From the NCBI GenBank assembly GCA_003288255.1, contig CP026600.1, positions 62,001-126,000 of the forward strand: DNA of 64,000 nt, in the 5' to 3' direction. Source of the DNA: Clostridiaceae bacterium 14S0207 (lineage in GTDB: Bacteria > Bacillota > Clostridia > Clostridiales > Clostridiaceae). Each line of letters begins with the position of its first letter. Position 1 is the first letter of the stretch. This document shows positions 26,429 through 36,248 of the stretch, piece by piece. Under the pieces are notes generated by a model. That model had not been told where the DNA came from, ran no database searches, and worked only from the letters and a program-made list of their open reading frames with translations. The position numbers and the translations under genes were made by a program.

Positions 26429-28348
26429 GTGCGCCCAGCATGGGCGCAATCTATAGGGTGAAAGTCCCGAGCGCCGAAGGTGATATAGGCGTTAGCCAAT
26501 GACAAGGGTGTCCATTGCGAGATGGAATCTGAAGGAAGTCGGAGGGCAAAATTCCGGTCTGAGGAATACGAATCACATAAGAGGCTGATTATAGCTGGAT
26601 GAGTTTGCATAACAAAACAAAGTCCGTATCACCCGAAAGCTACTACAGTATATGTGGCAGATATATGGAATGAAAGATTGCGTTCTTACCTGGGGAGGTC
26701 TGATAGATATATCATTAAAGGATGAATTTCCTACATGATAACTTACATAGTGATATGTAACTGAACTATCAGAAGTCAGCAGAGGTCATAGTACCACACT
26801 ATGTGCACGTAGTGCGGGAAGGACTGAACATTAGGAGGTTTTCAGCTTTGAATAATTCAAATAAATTACAAGGAAAGCAGACAACTCAATACAGAGGTCG
26901 CCTCGTGGAAGGAGAAGTGGAACTTCAAGATAAGCGAGGGGCGCAGAGTAATAATTTGGCGTTAGCAAAGAGAGAAAGAGAAAACAACGTAATAGATGAT
27001 ACTGATAACTTACTTGAAATGATTTTAGCTAGAGAAAATATGCTAAAAGCCATGAAAAGAGTAGTTGCTAATAAAGGAAGCCATGGTATTGATGGTATGA
27101 AAACCGATGAATTTCGAGAATTTATCATTAAGAATTGGATAACAATTAAGCAAAAGTTATTAGAGGGAAGGTATAAACCTTCACCCGTTAGGAGAGTGGA
27201 AATACCAAAACCTGACGGTGGAACTAGATTACTTGGAATTCCTACTGTACTTGATAGATTAATACAACAGGCAATAGCACAAGAACTTAATAAAATTTAT
27301 GACCCTACCTTTTCAGATAATAGCTATGGATTTAGACCAAATAAAAGTGCTAAACAGGCTATATTAAAATCAAAGGAATATATTAACGAAGGTTATAAGT
27401 GGGTTGTTGATATAGACTTAGAAAAGTTCTTTGATAAAGTTAATCATGATATATTAATGGAAAGACTATCAAGAAAAATTAAAGATAAAAGAGTATTAAG
27501 GCTAATTAGAGAGTATCTTAAATCTGGAATAATGATAAATGGATTGAAGGTAAAATCTGATAAGGGTACACCGCAAGGTGGTCCACTAAGCCCACTCCTT
27601 GCTAATATCATGCTTGATGAAGTAGATAAAGAACTTGAGAAAAGAGGTCATAGATTTTGTCGATTTGCAGATGATTGTAATATATATGTAAAAAGCAAAA
27701 AGGCAGGAATAAGAGTTATGGCAAGTACAAGAAGAGTACTTGAAGATGTATTAAAACTTAGAGTTAATGAAAATAAAAGTGCGGTAGATTTTGTGACGAG
27801 AAGAAAATTTCTTGGTTTTTCATTCTATTTTGTAAAAGGCGGAGCCAATATAAGGATACATGAAAAGTCATATAAAAGATTCATAAACAAAATAAGAAAA
27901 TTAACAAATCGTAATAAAGGTATAAGTATAGAATATAGAATTTACATAATTAACCAATTAACGATTGGATGGATTAATTATTTTGGAGTAGCGAAAGCTA
28001 ACGCTAAAATACAAAAAATAGATAGTTGGATAAGAAGAAGGTTAAGAAGTTGTATTTGGAAACAATGGAAAAAGGTTAAAACTAGAGGACGAAACCTCAT
28101 AAAACTAGGTCTTCCGACCCATAAAGCATGGGAGTACGCAAATACAAGAAAAGGCTATTGGAGAATATCCAAAAGCCCAGTTCTTGACACAATCTTAAAC
28201 AACAAATATATTGAAAACCTTGGTTACAGAAGTATATCTAAAGGATATCAGCTAATACATAATTCTTAATGAACCGCCGTATACCGAACGGTACGTACGG
28301 TGGTGTGAGAGGACGCTAAATAAAATAATTATTTAGCTCCTACTCGAT
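26429..28348 (+). mobile_element. Group IIC-like intron, copy 1 (1920 bp)
   Basis: The element starts GTGCGCCCAG and ends CTACTCGAT, bounds defined by comparison with the second copy at 36249-38168. A structured 5' region is followed by the maturase ORF, and domain V at about 28271-28309 contains CGCCGTATACCG and GGTACGTACGGTGG. The catalytic triad position reads CGC, the group IIC form, rather than AGC. Insertion is immediately 3' of a transcription terminator, also a IIC habit. The maturase ORF and catalytic RNA appear intact, so it may still be mobile. Confidence 0.9.
26848..28269 (+). CDS. Group II intron reverse transcriptase/maturase (copy 1)
   Basis: The preferred start is TTG at 26848, 9 nt after AGGAGG, giving 473 residues; a GTG at 26803 lacks a ribosome site. 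The protein has the RT fingers-palm (VVDIDLEKFFDKVNHD), TPQGGPLSPLLANIMLDE, and the catalytic FADD (FCRFADDCNIYV), then the maturase X domain (WINYFGVAKA, KGYWRISKSPVLD). It lacks an HNH endonuclease domain, as expected for IIC introns that insert at terminator hairpins. It assists splicing and retrohoming of the surrounding intron. Copy 1 and copy 2 differ at two residues (T/I before PQGG, and I/M). Confidence 0.95.
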   Translation: MNNSNKLQGKQTTQYRGRLVEGEVELQDKRGAQSNNLALAKRERENNVIDDTDNLLEMILARENMLKAMKRVVANKGSHGIDGMKTDEFREFIIKNWITIKQKLLEGRYKPSPVRRVEIPKPDGGTRLLGIPTVLDRLIQQAIAQELNKIYDPTFSDNSYGFRPNKSAKQAILKSKEYINEGYKWVVDIDLEKFFDKVNHDILMERLSRKIKDKRVLRLIREYLKSGIMINGLKVKSDKGTPQGGPLSPLLANIMLDEVDKELEKRGHRFCRFADDCNIYVKSKKAGIRVMASTRRVLEDVLKLRVNENKSAVDFVTRRKFLGFSFYFVKGGANIRIHEKSYKRFINKIRKLTNRNKGISIEYRIYIINQLTIGWINYFGVAKANAKIQKIDSWIRRRLRSCIWKQWKKVKTRGRNLIKLGLPTHKAWEYANTRKGYWRISKSPVLDTILNNKYIENLGYRSISKGYQLIHNS

Positions 28349-28412
28349 TTCAAGAAATATTTAATTATTAATGTTGTAGATAGGATAAAAATAAATTTTA
28401 TAATGACTATAT

Positions 28413-29834
28413 TTAATTTTTTGTTTTATAAGACTTAATACCAATATATGTAGTCATTATAATTAATGAAAAAATTATTCCTGTAGACTGTCCATTTAGT
28501 ATCCAAATTCCTTTACCACCATTACAAAATTCACAAAATAAAGTAATGCCTATACCAATTAATGCAGATATAAAGGCTATTGTTGTTTTAGGTTTTTTAG
28601 AAAACAGACCAAACATAAGCGGGGCAGTTAGGGAAACGGACATTAATGTATAGAATATAGATAGTGCAGTAATTATATTAGGCAATAAAAGGGCCATTGT
28701 TATACCTAATAAACCACCTACTATTGTAACTAATCTACTTAATTTTAATAGTTTTATATCCTCTATCTTAGGGTTTATAAAAGTTTTGTATATATCTTCA
28801 GTAAAAGTTGTAGTAAGCATATACAGAACAGCGTCTGCGGTACTTACTTCAGCTGCAAAAATAGCTGCTAGAGCCAATGCAGAAACTGAAAAAGGAAGCA
28901 TATTTTTCATAACCATAGGTAGTGCTAACTCTGGTTGTTGAAGGTTAGGAAATTTCGCAAATGCACACATGCCAAGTATGGTTGGTAAAAATGCAAATAA
29001 TATTTGAATCATAGCACACCAAAAAGTAGCTTTTTTTAAGGTTTTTGTATCTTTTGCGCCATATATTTTTCCTATTAATCCTGGAGATATAAAGAAAGAA
29101 GGAGTAAGCATTAAAAACCATCCAATTATTTGAGTTATACCAATACCAGAAATACTAAAATATTTATTAGCTTCGGCTGTATTTAAACTTGAACTTATTG
29201 TTGAATATAAACCACTAAAACCATTTACATCTTTTAATGCATATGGTACTGCTATTATAAAACCTAAAATTATTATTACTAGTTCTAACATATTTACTAT
29301 AGAAGAAGATAAAAGACCACCAGCAGAAAAATAGCATACAACAACTATAGCACCTATTAAAATTCCTATGTTTTTACTTATACCAGAAGTTATATTTAAA
29401 ATCCAGGAAATTCCCATAAGTTGACCAGCAAATAATGCTATGGTTCCAATAAGCATCATTATAGATAAAGCAGACTTAAAATATTTTGAATATCTTAAAT
29501 CTAAATAATCACCCAAAGTATATAAATTGTATTTTTTAGATATGTCCCAAATTTTAGGACCAACCCAAAATGCAAGTACTAATGTTCCAATAGCGGACAT
29601 AAAAATCCACCAATAAGATGATACACCAGATGAATAAGCAATTCCTGTTATACCAACTGTAGAACCTGCACCTATGTTAGCGGCTATAAGCGTTGAAAAA
29701 AGTAATTTTGAATTTAATTTTCGTCCAGCTACAAAAAAATCAGAAGAATTTTTTACATATTTTGTTGTAATAAAACCGGCTACTATTAAAATCAATGAAT
29801 ATAATAATATAAATATTAAATAAGAATTTATCAT
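28413..29834 (-). CDS. Sodium:solute symporter (SSS family)
   Basis: The 473-residue carrier has about 13 membrane helices. Near the N-terminus KNSSDFFVAGRKL and ANIGAGSTVGITGIAY form the start of the SSSF core, and AAIFAAEVSTADAVLYMLTT near 335-354 matches the sodium-binding helix region of the family. Members carry proline, pantothenate or sugars, and the substrate here is unclear. The gene is divergent from the two-component pair at 30092. Its 3' end lies 65 bp from intron copy 1, and I see no clear terminator there. Confidence 0.9.
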   Translation of the reverse strand: MINSYLIFILLYSLILIVAGFITTKYVKNSSDFFVAGRKLNSKLLFSTLIAANIGAGSTVGITGIAYSSGVSSYWWIFMSAIGTLVLAFWVGPKIWDISKKYNLYTLGDYLDLRYSKYFKSALSIMMLIGTIALFAGQLMGISWILNITSGISKNIGILIGAIVVVCYFSAGGLLSSSIVNMLELVIIILGFIIAVPYALKDVNGFSGLYSTISSSLNTAEANKYFSISGIGITQIIGWFLMLTPSFFISPGLIGKIYGAKDTKTLKKATFWCAMIQILFAFLPTILGMCAFAKFPNLQQPELALPMVMKNMLPFSVSALALAAIFAAEVSTADAVLYMLTTTFTEDIYKTFINPKIEDIKLLKLSRLVTIVGGLLGITMALLLPNIITALSIFYTLMSVSLTAPLMFGLFSKKPKTTIAFISALIGIGITLFCEFCNGGKGIWILNGQSTGIIFSLIIMTTYIGIKSYKTKN

Positions 29835-30091
29835 TTTTAGATATCCTTTCTATTTCAATACAGAGTTGTAATCTTAATATTTATTTCTAGAATATAGTAT
29901 AACACACCAAAAATGTACCTTAAACTATGAAATATTACAAAAAGCTTCAATATATTTTTAAACATGTAAAGTTGCAATATGTATTATTAGTAAATGGCTT
30001 AAAGACTGTATTTTGATATAATAATAAAGAAGATTAAAAATATTTACATAGAAAAAATGGTTTTTAATATAAAGGGTGGGGGGAGTTTTTA

Positions 30092-30808
30092 GTGAAAAAT
30101 ATTTTATTGGTGGAAGATGATATGGCACTAGCCATTGGGATGGAATATACTTTAAAACAAGAAAATTTTATTATATATAGAGCGAGTAATTTAAAAGAGG
30201 CCCGACAAAAATTTAAAGAAGAGCAAAATTTAAATTTGATTCTTTTGGACTTAACACTTCCAGATGGAAGTGGATACGATTTTTGTGAAGAAGTTAGGAA
30301 AGAGAGTTTGCTTCCTATTATTTTTATAACGGCTTGTGATGAGGAAGCTAATGTAGTTTTAGGATTAGACTTAGGCGGAGATGATTATATTACTAAACCC
30401 ATTAGAATAAGAGAATTAATTTCTCGCATAAATGCAGTTTTGAGAAGAAAAAGTATGCTAACTGAAAATACAAAATCAAATAATAGTGATAGTCATAATG
30501 AGAATAAAATAAATTCAGGAGATATAATAGTTGAGCCTTTAAAGGCTAAGGTATATAAAGGGATGGAGGAGATAATTTTAACTGCTGGTGAATATAAGTT
30601 ATTGTTAATTTTATTAGAAAATAAAGGCAATGTACTTTCCAGAAATGTTTTAATAGAAAGACTTTGGGATGTAGATGGAAATTTTGTAGATGGTAACACC
30701 TTAAATGTTTATATTAAAAGATTACGGGAGAAGATAGAAGTCAATCCTAAAGAACCTAAGTATATTGAAACAGTAAGAGGAATTGGATATAAGTGGGCGG
30801 ATATATAA
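30092..30808 (+). CDS. OmpR/PhoB-family response regulator
   Basis: The 238-residue regulator has a receiver domain (LLVEDD at 5-10, phosphoacceptor Asp53 in LLDLTLPDGSG, Lys102 in TKPIR) and a winged-helix Trans_reg_C domain ending in NTLNVYIKRLREKIE and VRGIGYKW. It starts at GTG behind GGTGGGGGGAG. The histidine kinase gene follows after 15 bp. Clostridial pairs of this kind often control neighbouring ABC exporters, but none is adjacent here, so the target is unknown. Confidence 0.96.
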   Translation: MKNILLVEDDMALAIGMEYTLKQENFIIYRASNLKEARQKFKEEQNLNLILLDLTLPDGSGYDFCEEVRKESLLPIIFITACDEEANVVLGLDLGGDDYITKPIRIRELISRINAVLRRKSMLTENTKSNNSDSHNENKINSGDIIVEPLKAKVYKGMEEIILTAGEYKLLLILLENKGNVLSRNVLIERLWDVDGNFVDGNTLNVYIKRLREKIEVNPKEPKYIETVRGIGYKWADI

Positions 30809-30823
30809 AGGGGGATACAGAAA

Positions 30824-32065
30824 GTGCATTATTTTAAAAATCCAGAGATTAAGAGTATAACTTTTAAGTTTATTATTTTAGGTATAATATTTATGAGTTT
30901 ATGTGTAGTTACAATTCAAAAAGAAATAAGTAGTTTAAATAAGAATTATATAATTCAAAATACTATAATAGCAGGAAATATCTTATCTGAGCATCCAGAG
31001 ATGGAAAAAGAAATAGTTAGTGCATTAACTTTAAAGAATATGGATAATTTTAAGTTGGGTGAAAAAATTCTTGATAAATATTCATATGAAAAAGATTTAG
31101 ATATATATATAAATCCCGTAATATATGATTTTTTATATAAAGTATTATGTAAATTCATTTTAGAAATTAGTATATTTTTAATAATAGTATATTTAACGGT
31201 ATTTGGTGGATTTAAAGGATTTTATAAAAAGGCTGAAAAATTTAGTAAGGCTTCTGAAGATATTATAGAAGGAAAGTTTCAAAACTTTAAAAATGTAAAT
31301 AAAGAAGGGGATTTCGCTATCTTAACATATCATTTTAACTTAATGGCAAATAGTCAGAGAGATGTTTTATTAAGGTTAAAAAAGGAAAAAATATTTCTTA
31401 AAAATATAATTTCCGATATATCACATCAATTGAAAACACCTTTATCCTCACTAATAATGTTTAATGAGATAATGAAAAATCAAAATATACCCAAGGAGGA
31501 TAGAGATAATTTCTTAAAGTTAAGCGATGAACAGTTAAGAAGAATGGAATGGCTTATTGTAAATTTATTAAAAGTGGGGAGATTAGAAGCGGGAGTAGTT
31601 CAGTTTAGAATAATAAATAATCCACTATATATTACAATAAATAAGTCTTTAATAGGGCTAATAGAAAAATCAAAAGAAAAACAACAGAAAATAATTATTA
31701 AGGAAAATAAAGATATCTATTTTAAGCATGATGCAGAATGGACTGCTGAAGCATTATCAAACATAATTAAAAATTGCATAGAACATACTGATGTAAATGG
31801 TCAAATTTTAATTAGTTATGAAGAAACCCCTATATCTACTAGTATAAAAATAAAAGATAATGGAGAGGGAATTCCAAAAGAAAGTATAGGAAGGATATTT
31901 CAGAGATTTTATAAAGGGGAAAATTCTACTAACCCTTGTAGTATAGGTATAGGATTAGCGTTAAGTAAAACCATAATAGAATCTCAAAATGGAAGTATTT
32001 CTGTTAAAAGTGAAGAAGGCAAAGGGACAGAATTTAGTATTATATTTTTAAAAACTATAATATAA
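30824..32065 (+). CDS. Sensor histidine kinase
   Basis: The 413-residue membrane kinase pairs with the upstream OmpR-type regulator. Two membrane helices (about 12-32 and 108-130) enclose a roughly 75-residue external sensor, and a HAMP-like stretch follows. The H-box is ISDISHQLKTPLSSL with His201, the N-box is IIKNCIEHTD, and the G-boxes are IKDNGEGIP and GIGLALSKTI. It starts at GTG behind GGGGGATA. The extracellular domain is short, so a small ligand or membrane signal is plausible. Confidence 0.94.
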   Translation: MHYFKNPEIKSITFKFIILGIIFMSLCVVTIQKEISSLNKNYIIQNTIIAGNILSEHPEMEKEIVSALTLKNMDNFKLGEKILDKYSYEKDLDIYINPVIYDFLYKVLCKFILEISIFLIIVYLTVFGGFKGFYKKAEKFSKASEDIIEGKFQNFKNVNKEGDFAILTYHFNLMANSQRDVLLRLKKEKIFLKNIISDISHQLKTPLSSLIMFNEIMKNQNIPKEDRDNFLKLSDEQLRRMEWLIVNLLKVGRLEAGVVQFRIINNPLYITINKSLIGLIEKSKEKQQKIIIKENKDIYFKHDAEWTAEALSNIIKNCIEHTDVNGQILISYEETPISTSIKIKDNGEGIPKESIGRIFQRFYKGENSTNPCSIGIGLALSKTIIESQNGSISVKSEEGKGTEFSIIFLKTII

Positions 32066-32073
32066 ATTGTAGA

Positions 32074-32114
32074 AAATAAAAAGGTTGTCCTGTAATAAGA
32101 CAACCTTTTTATTG
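32074..32114. terminator. Bidirectional terminator between kinase gene and arcA
   Basis: The stem AAAAAGGTTGTC/GACAACCTTTTT with a 9-nt loop is flanked by A- and T-rich sequence. It serves two converging transcripts. Confidence 0.92.
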
Positions 32115-32127
32115 AAAAATGATTAGG

Positions 32128-33363
32128 CTATTTTAAGTTTTCTCTAATTAGAGGCATAGACATACATCTTGGGCCGCCTCTACCTCTTGATAATTCAGAT
32201 GAAGGCATAACATGGATTTTTATACCATATTCTTCAAGAATTTTATTGGTTACATAGTTTCTAGAGTAAACAACAACTTCACCTGGAGCTATTGCAAGTG
32301 TGTTTGAACCATCGTTCCATTGTTCTCTTGCTGAGATTATTTCATCTCCGCCACCACATCTAATTAATGTAATTTTTCTATCAAGATATTTGCTTAGGAT
32401 GTTTTCAAGAACGTCAACTTCCTTAGTTACTGCAATTTTTGAACTATCATTTTTGTCCTTAGTTATTGCATAAACATTTAAAGGACCTTCGATTCCTGGA
32501 TGTACAGTAAATTTATCATAATCAACTTGAGTAAATACTGTATCTAAGTGCATGAATGCTCTACTTACAGGAATTTGGAATGCTAATATAGTTTCAAATG
32601 TTGTATCTTCGCTAAGTAATAGTCTCTTAGCCAATTTTTCAACTGATGCAGCATCTGTTCTTTGAGAAATACCTATTGCAAGTATTTTATCACTTAAAAT
32701 AAGTTCGTCTCCACCTTCTAAGGAAGAGTTTTCATCTCTATTGAACCAGAAAGGAACATTTTCATCTTTAAATCTTGGATGATTTTCAAAAATATATTTA
32801 GCGAAAATAGTTTCTCTATTTCTTGTTTCAGTTCTCATATGGTTTAATGTGATACCATGTCCAATTGTTGCAAATGGATCTCTTGTGAAATATAAGTTTG
32901 GCATTGGATCACAAATAAATGGATAAGAGTCAGCTTGATCAGTTAAAGAATTACTCTTATAATCCTTTAATTCTATTTTTCTAACTCCAGCCATCATTTT
33001 ATCTATCATAGCTTGATTATCAAAGCTTAAGAAATATTCTGTTAAGTATTGTTTTAGGTTTTCACCTTGAACATTAGCTTCATCTATGAATTGGCTAATA
33101 AATTTATCTTTTATGTTTTTGTCAGCTAGTGCTTCAGCAGCTAATTTTTCAAGATATAATACTTCAACACCTTGATCTTGTAAAATCTTAGCAAATGAAT
33201 CATGTTCTTCTCTAGCTATTTTTAAGAAAGGAATGTCATCAAATAATAATCTTTCTAGAAGATCAGGTGTTAAATTTTCAATTTCTTCGCCTGGTCTATG
33301 AAGTAATACAGTTTTTAGTTTTCCTATTTCGGAAGTTACGTTTAAAACGTTATTCTTACTCAT
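32128..33363 (-). CDS. arcA: Arginine deiminase
   Basis: The 411-residue enzyme hydrolyses arginine to citrulline and ammonia, the first step of the ATP-yielding ADI pathway. Catalytic residues are visible: Asp162 ([12 protein letters not shown]), Glu216 (SLEGGDE), His272 and Asp274 (MHLDTVF), and nucleophile Cys400 (GPRCMSMPL). N-terminal [15 protein letters not shown] is diagnostic. AAGGAGTGA precedes the ATG. The rest of the pathway (arcB, arcC, arcD) is not adjacent; converging genes on one side and an EamA gene on the other mean arcA stands alone. An ArgR-type box lies 32 bp upstream. Confidence 0.98.
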   Translation of the reverse strand: MSKNNVLNVTSEIGKLKTVLLHRPGEEIENLTPDLLERLLFDDIPFLKIAREEHDSFAKILQDQGVEVLYLEKLAAEALADKNIKDKFISQFIDEANVQGENLKQYLTEYFLSFDNQAMIDKMMAGVRKIELKDYKSNSLTDQADSYPFICDPMPNLYFTRDPFATIGHGITLNHMRTETRNRETIFAKYIFENHPRFKDENVPFWFNRDENSSLEGGDELILSDKILAIGISQRTDAASVEKLAKRLLLSEDTTFETILAFQIPVSRAFMHLDTVFTQVDYDKFTVHPGIEGPLNVYAITKDKNDSSKIAVTKEVDVLENILSKYLDRKITLIRCGGGDEIISAREQWNDGSNTLAIAPGEVVVYSRNYVTNKILEEYGIKIHVMPSSELSRGRGGPRCMSMPLIRENLK

Positions 33364-33394
33364 TAAAAATCACTCCTTTTACCCATGATATAGT

Positions 33395-33412
33395 CTTGAA
33401 TAAAAATCCAAG
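33395..33412. promoter_or_regulatory. ArgR/AhrC box upstream of arcA
   Basis: The site CTTGAATAAAAATCCAAG matches the arginine-repressor core TGAATWWWWATTCA with a single mismatch and nearly fits the Bacillus box CATGAATAAAAATTCAAG. It is 32 bp before the arcA start codon. AhrC-type regulators activate arginine catabolism in Bacillus. Confidence 0.7.
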
Positions 33413-33417
33413 TCTAA

Positions 33418-33435
33418 TTGTTAAATTATTAATAA
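33418..33435. promoter_or_regulatory. Rex-like palindrome upstream of arcA
   Basis: TTGTTAA-ATTA-TTAATAA matches the Rex palindrome at 13 of 14 defined bases and lies 5 bp from the ArgR box. The stretch is very AT-rich, so chance is possible, and a Rex role in arginine breakdown is not established. Confidence 0.35.
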
Positions 33436-33826
33436 GTTAAAATTAATTAATAACCTATAACTTTAATTTATTTTATTTAACAATTAAATTATATCATGCG
33501 AACTATAGAGAATCTATTTCAAAAAGCAAAATTTTCAAATTATTTAAAAAATAAGGCGAACTTCACAAATCTTCATTAAATAAATGAATAATTATAAGAT
33601 TGTATGAAAGCAGTGTATTGGCATAAATGTACTATAAAAGTTAAATTATTGATTAAATAAAAAAGCATATTAATTCAACATAATGATATATTATGCAATA
33701 TTTTAGAAACAAAATGTTAATAATTTGTTCATAAATAATGTTAAAATATATACAAATAGAATAAAATTTATAGAAAGTTGTAAAATATATCTTAAAAATA
33801 AAGTAAAAAAATAAAGAAAAAAACAC

Positions 33827-34753
33827 TTAAATATGTTTTTTTTCTTTATTTATTAAAATAATACCAATAGATACTAAGATAATAGAGATTAATACTCTAA
33901 CCCCTTGAAAACTTTCTTTTAAAAATGTATATGATAAAAGTACTCCAAATAAAGGAATCGAGAATTTGTATATGGATATTTTCCCTACACCATTATACTT
34001 TAACAATAAAGACCATAAGGAAAATGCCATAGCAGATATAAAGCCCATATATATTAAAAGTATACTCCCTCCAGTGGTAAAGTTTAAAGTCTTAGCACCA
34101 CCTATGAGAGAGATTAGTATTAAACCTATAGAACCAGTAAATAGCTGATATCCTGATACAACAAAGGGATTAATAGTTTTAGTTAGTTTTTTTGTATAGA
34201 TACCGGCAAAGGCTCCAAATATACTTGAAAGAACAAGAAAACCTTCACCAGTAAAAGTAAAACCACCTGTTAAATTTCCCTTCTGCATGTTAACAATAAT
34301 TACACCGGTAAATCCAAGAATTACTCCAAGAAATTTTTGTAAATTTATTTTATCTTCTTTATAGAAAAAGTGAGCTAAGATTACAGTAAAGAATGTACTG
34401 GAGGATGAAATTATAGAGCCCTTTACACCTGTTACATTTGAAAGACCTATATAAAATAACATATATTGAATAAAAGTTTGAAGCATTCCTAGAATGCTTA
34501 CCTGTAATAATTTATCCTTAGTAAGTTTTAAGGAGATTCCTTTTAATTTGCAAAATAAAAAAATCATTATAGATGATATAAAGAAACGATATCCAGCAAA
34601 AAGTAGTTTACTATAGGTATCGTTTTTTTCAATTTCAAATAATATATATCCAATTTTTATGGAAGGAAAAGCACTACCCCAAAGAAAACAGGCTATTAAG
34701 GCAAATGATATAATTGTATAAGGTTTAGTTAAAAAATTTTGTTTTTTATTCAA
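33827..34753 (-). CDS. EamA-family (DMT) transporter
   Basis: The start chosen is TTG at 34753, 7 nt after GTAGGTGA, giving 308 residues; an upstream TTG at 34774 would include the ribosome site in the coding region. Ten helices in two EamA halves are visible: ALIACFLWGSAFPSIKIGY at the front, YIGLSNVTGVKGSIISSSS, and a second half with MGFISAMAFSLWSLLLKY, ending in FLKESFQGVRVLISIILVSIGIILI. Transport substrate unknown. It resembles the gene at 3211-4065 only at family level. A/T-rich sequence around it gives no clear terminator. Confidence 0.88.
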   Translation of the reverse strand: MNKKQNFLTKPYTIISFALIACFLWGSAFPSIKIGYILFEIEKNDTYSKLLFAGYRFFISSIMIFLFCKLKGISLKLTKDKLLQVSILGMLQTFIQYMLFYIGLSNVTGVKGSIISSSSTFFTVILAHFFYKEDKINLQKFLGVILGFTGVIIVNMQKGNLTGGFTFTGEGFLVLSSIFGAFAGIYTKKLTKTINPFVVSGYQLFTGSIGLILISLIGGAKTLNFTTGGSILLIYMGFISAMAFSLWSLLLKYNGVGKISIYKFSIPLFGVLLSYTFLKESFQGVRVLISIILVSIGIILINKEKKHI

Positions 34754-34906
34754 GTAAAAATCACCTACTAACAAAAAATATTGAGAATTTTATATGTAAA
34801 AATTATTATATGGTTCATATAATTATACACTAAATGATGAATAATAAAAGCAGATAACAAATTAAAAAGTTATATGTTTTTATTAGATGTAATCAAAGGT
34901 TAAAAA

Positions 34907-35014
34907 ATGAAGTACATTGTTATCATAGTTTCAGTATTCGGTACAATATTTGCAGGTAAAAAAATATATGCTAAGGAATTAAATATGGGGGAAGTAGCAA
35001 ATGAATGTAAATAA
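34907..35014 (+). CDS. Possible 35-residue membrane peptide overlapping the M20 peptidase start
   Basis: The frame starts ATG at 34907 behind AAAGG, encodes MKYIVIIVSVFGTIFAGKKI as a single hydrophobic helix followed by a polar tail, and stops at 35012-35014, overlapping the peptidase gene by 14 bp. Overlap suggests translational coupling. It could be a genuine small protein or a leader, or chance; I recognise no homologue. Confidence 0.3.
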   Translation: MKYIVIIVSVFGTIFAGKKIYAKELNMGEVANECK

Positions 35015-36110
35015 AGAGAGACTTTTAAGAAATTTATTAGAAATTATAAAAATTGATAGTGAATCTTTAAATGAAAAAACAATGATTCAATGGGTTGAGG
35101 ATTATTTTAAAAAAAGAGGAGTAGAAATATATAAGGATAACTGTGGGAAACAATTTGGTGGAAATGGAAGCAATATTCTAGTCCATATCAAAGGTAAAGT
35201 TAAGGGAGAAGCTATTTGTTTTGCAGCACATTTAGATACTGTTGTGCCGGGAAAAAATATTGAACCAATTATAGAAAAAAATATAATGAAAAGTGCGGGG
35301 GATACCATTTTAGCCGGTGATGATAAAGGTGGAATAGCGGCAATCTTAGAAGCTATTGAGTGTATAAAGGAAAATAAAATTCCTCATAGAGATATATATG
35401 TATTATTTACTGTATGTGAAGAAATTGGAATGTTAGGTGCCAAGCGTTTTGATGTAAGTAAATTGGAAACTAAAAATGTTGTTATTGTAGATGCGGCAGG
35501 ACCAGCAGGAATAATTGCTTATGCAGCCCCAGCAAAAGATGATTTAAAGATTAAATTTATAGGAAAAAAGGCTCATGCTGGAATAGAACCAGAAAAAGGT
35601 ATTAATGCAGTGTATATAGCATCAAAAGCAATTAACAATATGACATTAGGAAGAATAGATGAAATTACAACAGCTAACATAGGGCGTATAGAGGGGGGAG
35701 GACCTACTAATGTAGTAACAGATGAAGTTATAGTTACACTAGAGGTTAGATCTCATGGTTTAGAAAAATTAGATGCATTGGTTAACTCTATAAAAGAAGC
35801 ATGTCACAATTCAGCCAAGGAATTTAGTGGAAGAGTAGAAATAGAAGTTAACAGAGATTACCCGACATTGAGTCTAAATAAGGAATCATTTATATTTAGA
35901 CATTGTATTGATTCTTATAAGAAAGAGGGAATTGAGCCTAATGCAGTTATAATCGGTGGTGGTAGTGATGCTAATATACTAGCAGGAAAAGGATTTGACT
36001 GTGCAATTATTAGTTGTGGAATGGATAAAGTTCATACAGTAGATGAAACATTAAATTTAGATGATGTATATAAAACCGCTGAAGTTTTAAAAAGGATGAT
36101 ACAAGAATAA
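35001..36110 (+). CDS. M20-family metallopeptidase (PepT-like)
   Basis: The 369-residue zinc peptidase probably cleaves short peptides in the cytoplasm. Metal-site residues are visible: His77 and Asp79 in FAAHLDTVVPG, the bridging Asp107 in LAGDDKGG, catalytic Glu140 and Glu141 in VCEEIGMLGA, an Asp in IVDAAGPAG, and a C-terminal His in KVHTVDE. A dimerisation (lid) domain lies between about 180 and 290 (KKAHAGIEPEKGINAV). GGGGGAAGTAGC precedes the ATG. The protein is shorter than PepT proper (about 410). It is followed by a terminator into which intron copy 2 inserted. Confidence 0.92.
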   Translation: MNVNKERLLRNLLEIIKIDSESLNEKTMIQWVEDYFKKRGVEIYKDNCGKQFGGNGSNILVHIKGKVKGEAICFAAHLDTVVPGKNIEPIIEKNIMKSAGDTILAGDDKGGIAAILEAIECIKENKIPHRDIYVLFTVCEEIGMLGAKRFDVSKLETKNVVIVDAAGPAGIIAYAAPAKDDLKIKFIGKKAHAGIEPEKGINAVYIASKAINNMTLGRIDEITTANIGRIEGGGPTNVVTDEVIVTLEVRSHGLEKLDALVNSIKEACHNSAKEFSGRVEIEVNRDYPTLSLNKESFIFRHCIDSYKKEGIEPNAVIIGGGSDANILAGKGFDCAIISCGMDKVHTVDETLNLDDVYKTAEVLKRMIQE

Positions 36111-36206
36111 TTATGGTATAAGATGAATATTAAAAGGTTAGAACAGTGTGTAATAATATATACATTATAATAATAAACTAAATTGATTAACACTTAAAAG
36201 GTCAAT

Positions 36207-36246
36207 AAAAAAAGATAGCACTAAATTTTGGTGCTATCTTTTGTTT
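36207..36246 (+). terminator. Terminator used as intron insertion site (copy 2)
   Basis: The stem AAAGATAGCAC/GTGCTATCTTT with loop TAAATTTTG is followed by TTGTTTA. The second intron begins 2-3 nt later, the same geometry as copy 1. Confidence 0.9.
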
Positions 36247-36248
36247 AT

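Larger units (their letters stand above)
33364..33826. promoter_or_regulatory. Control region between arcA and the EamA gene
   Basis: This 463-bp stretch has no gene that I can support. Near arcA it contains an ArgR-type box (33395-33412), a Rex-like palindrome (33418-33435) and a weak CodY-like match (AATTTTCAAATTATT, 33530-33544, three mismatches). The remainder is AT-rich with a long A-tract just before the EamA stop codon. Confidence 0.5.

Noticed and set aside
26425-26610. 61-codon antisense frame at the 5' end of each intron (also 36245-36430)
   Set aside because: It lies in the catalytic RNA part of the intron and is simply duplicated with it.
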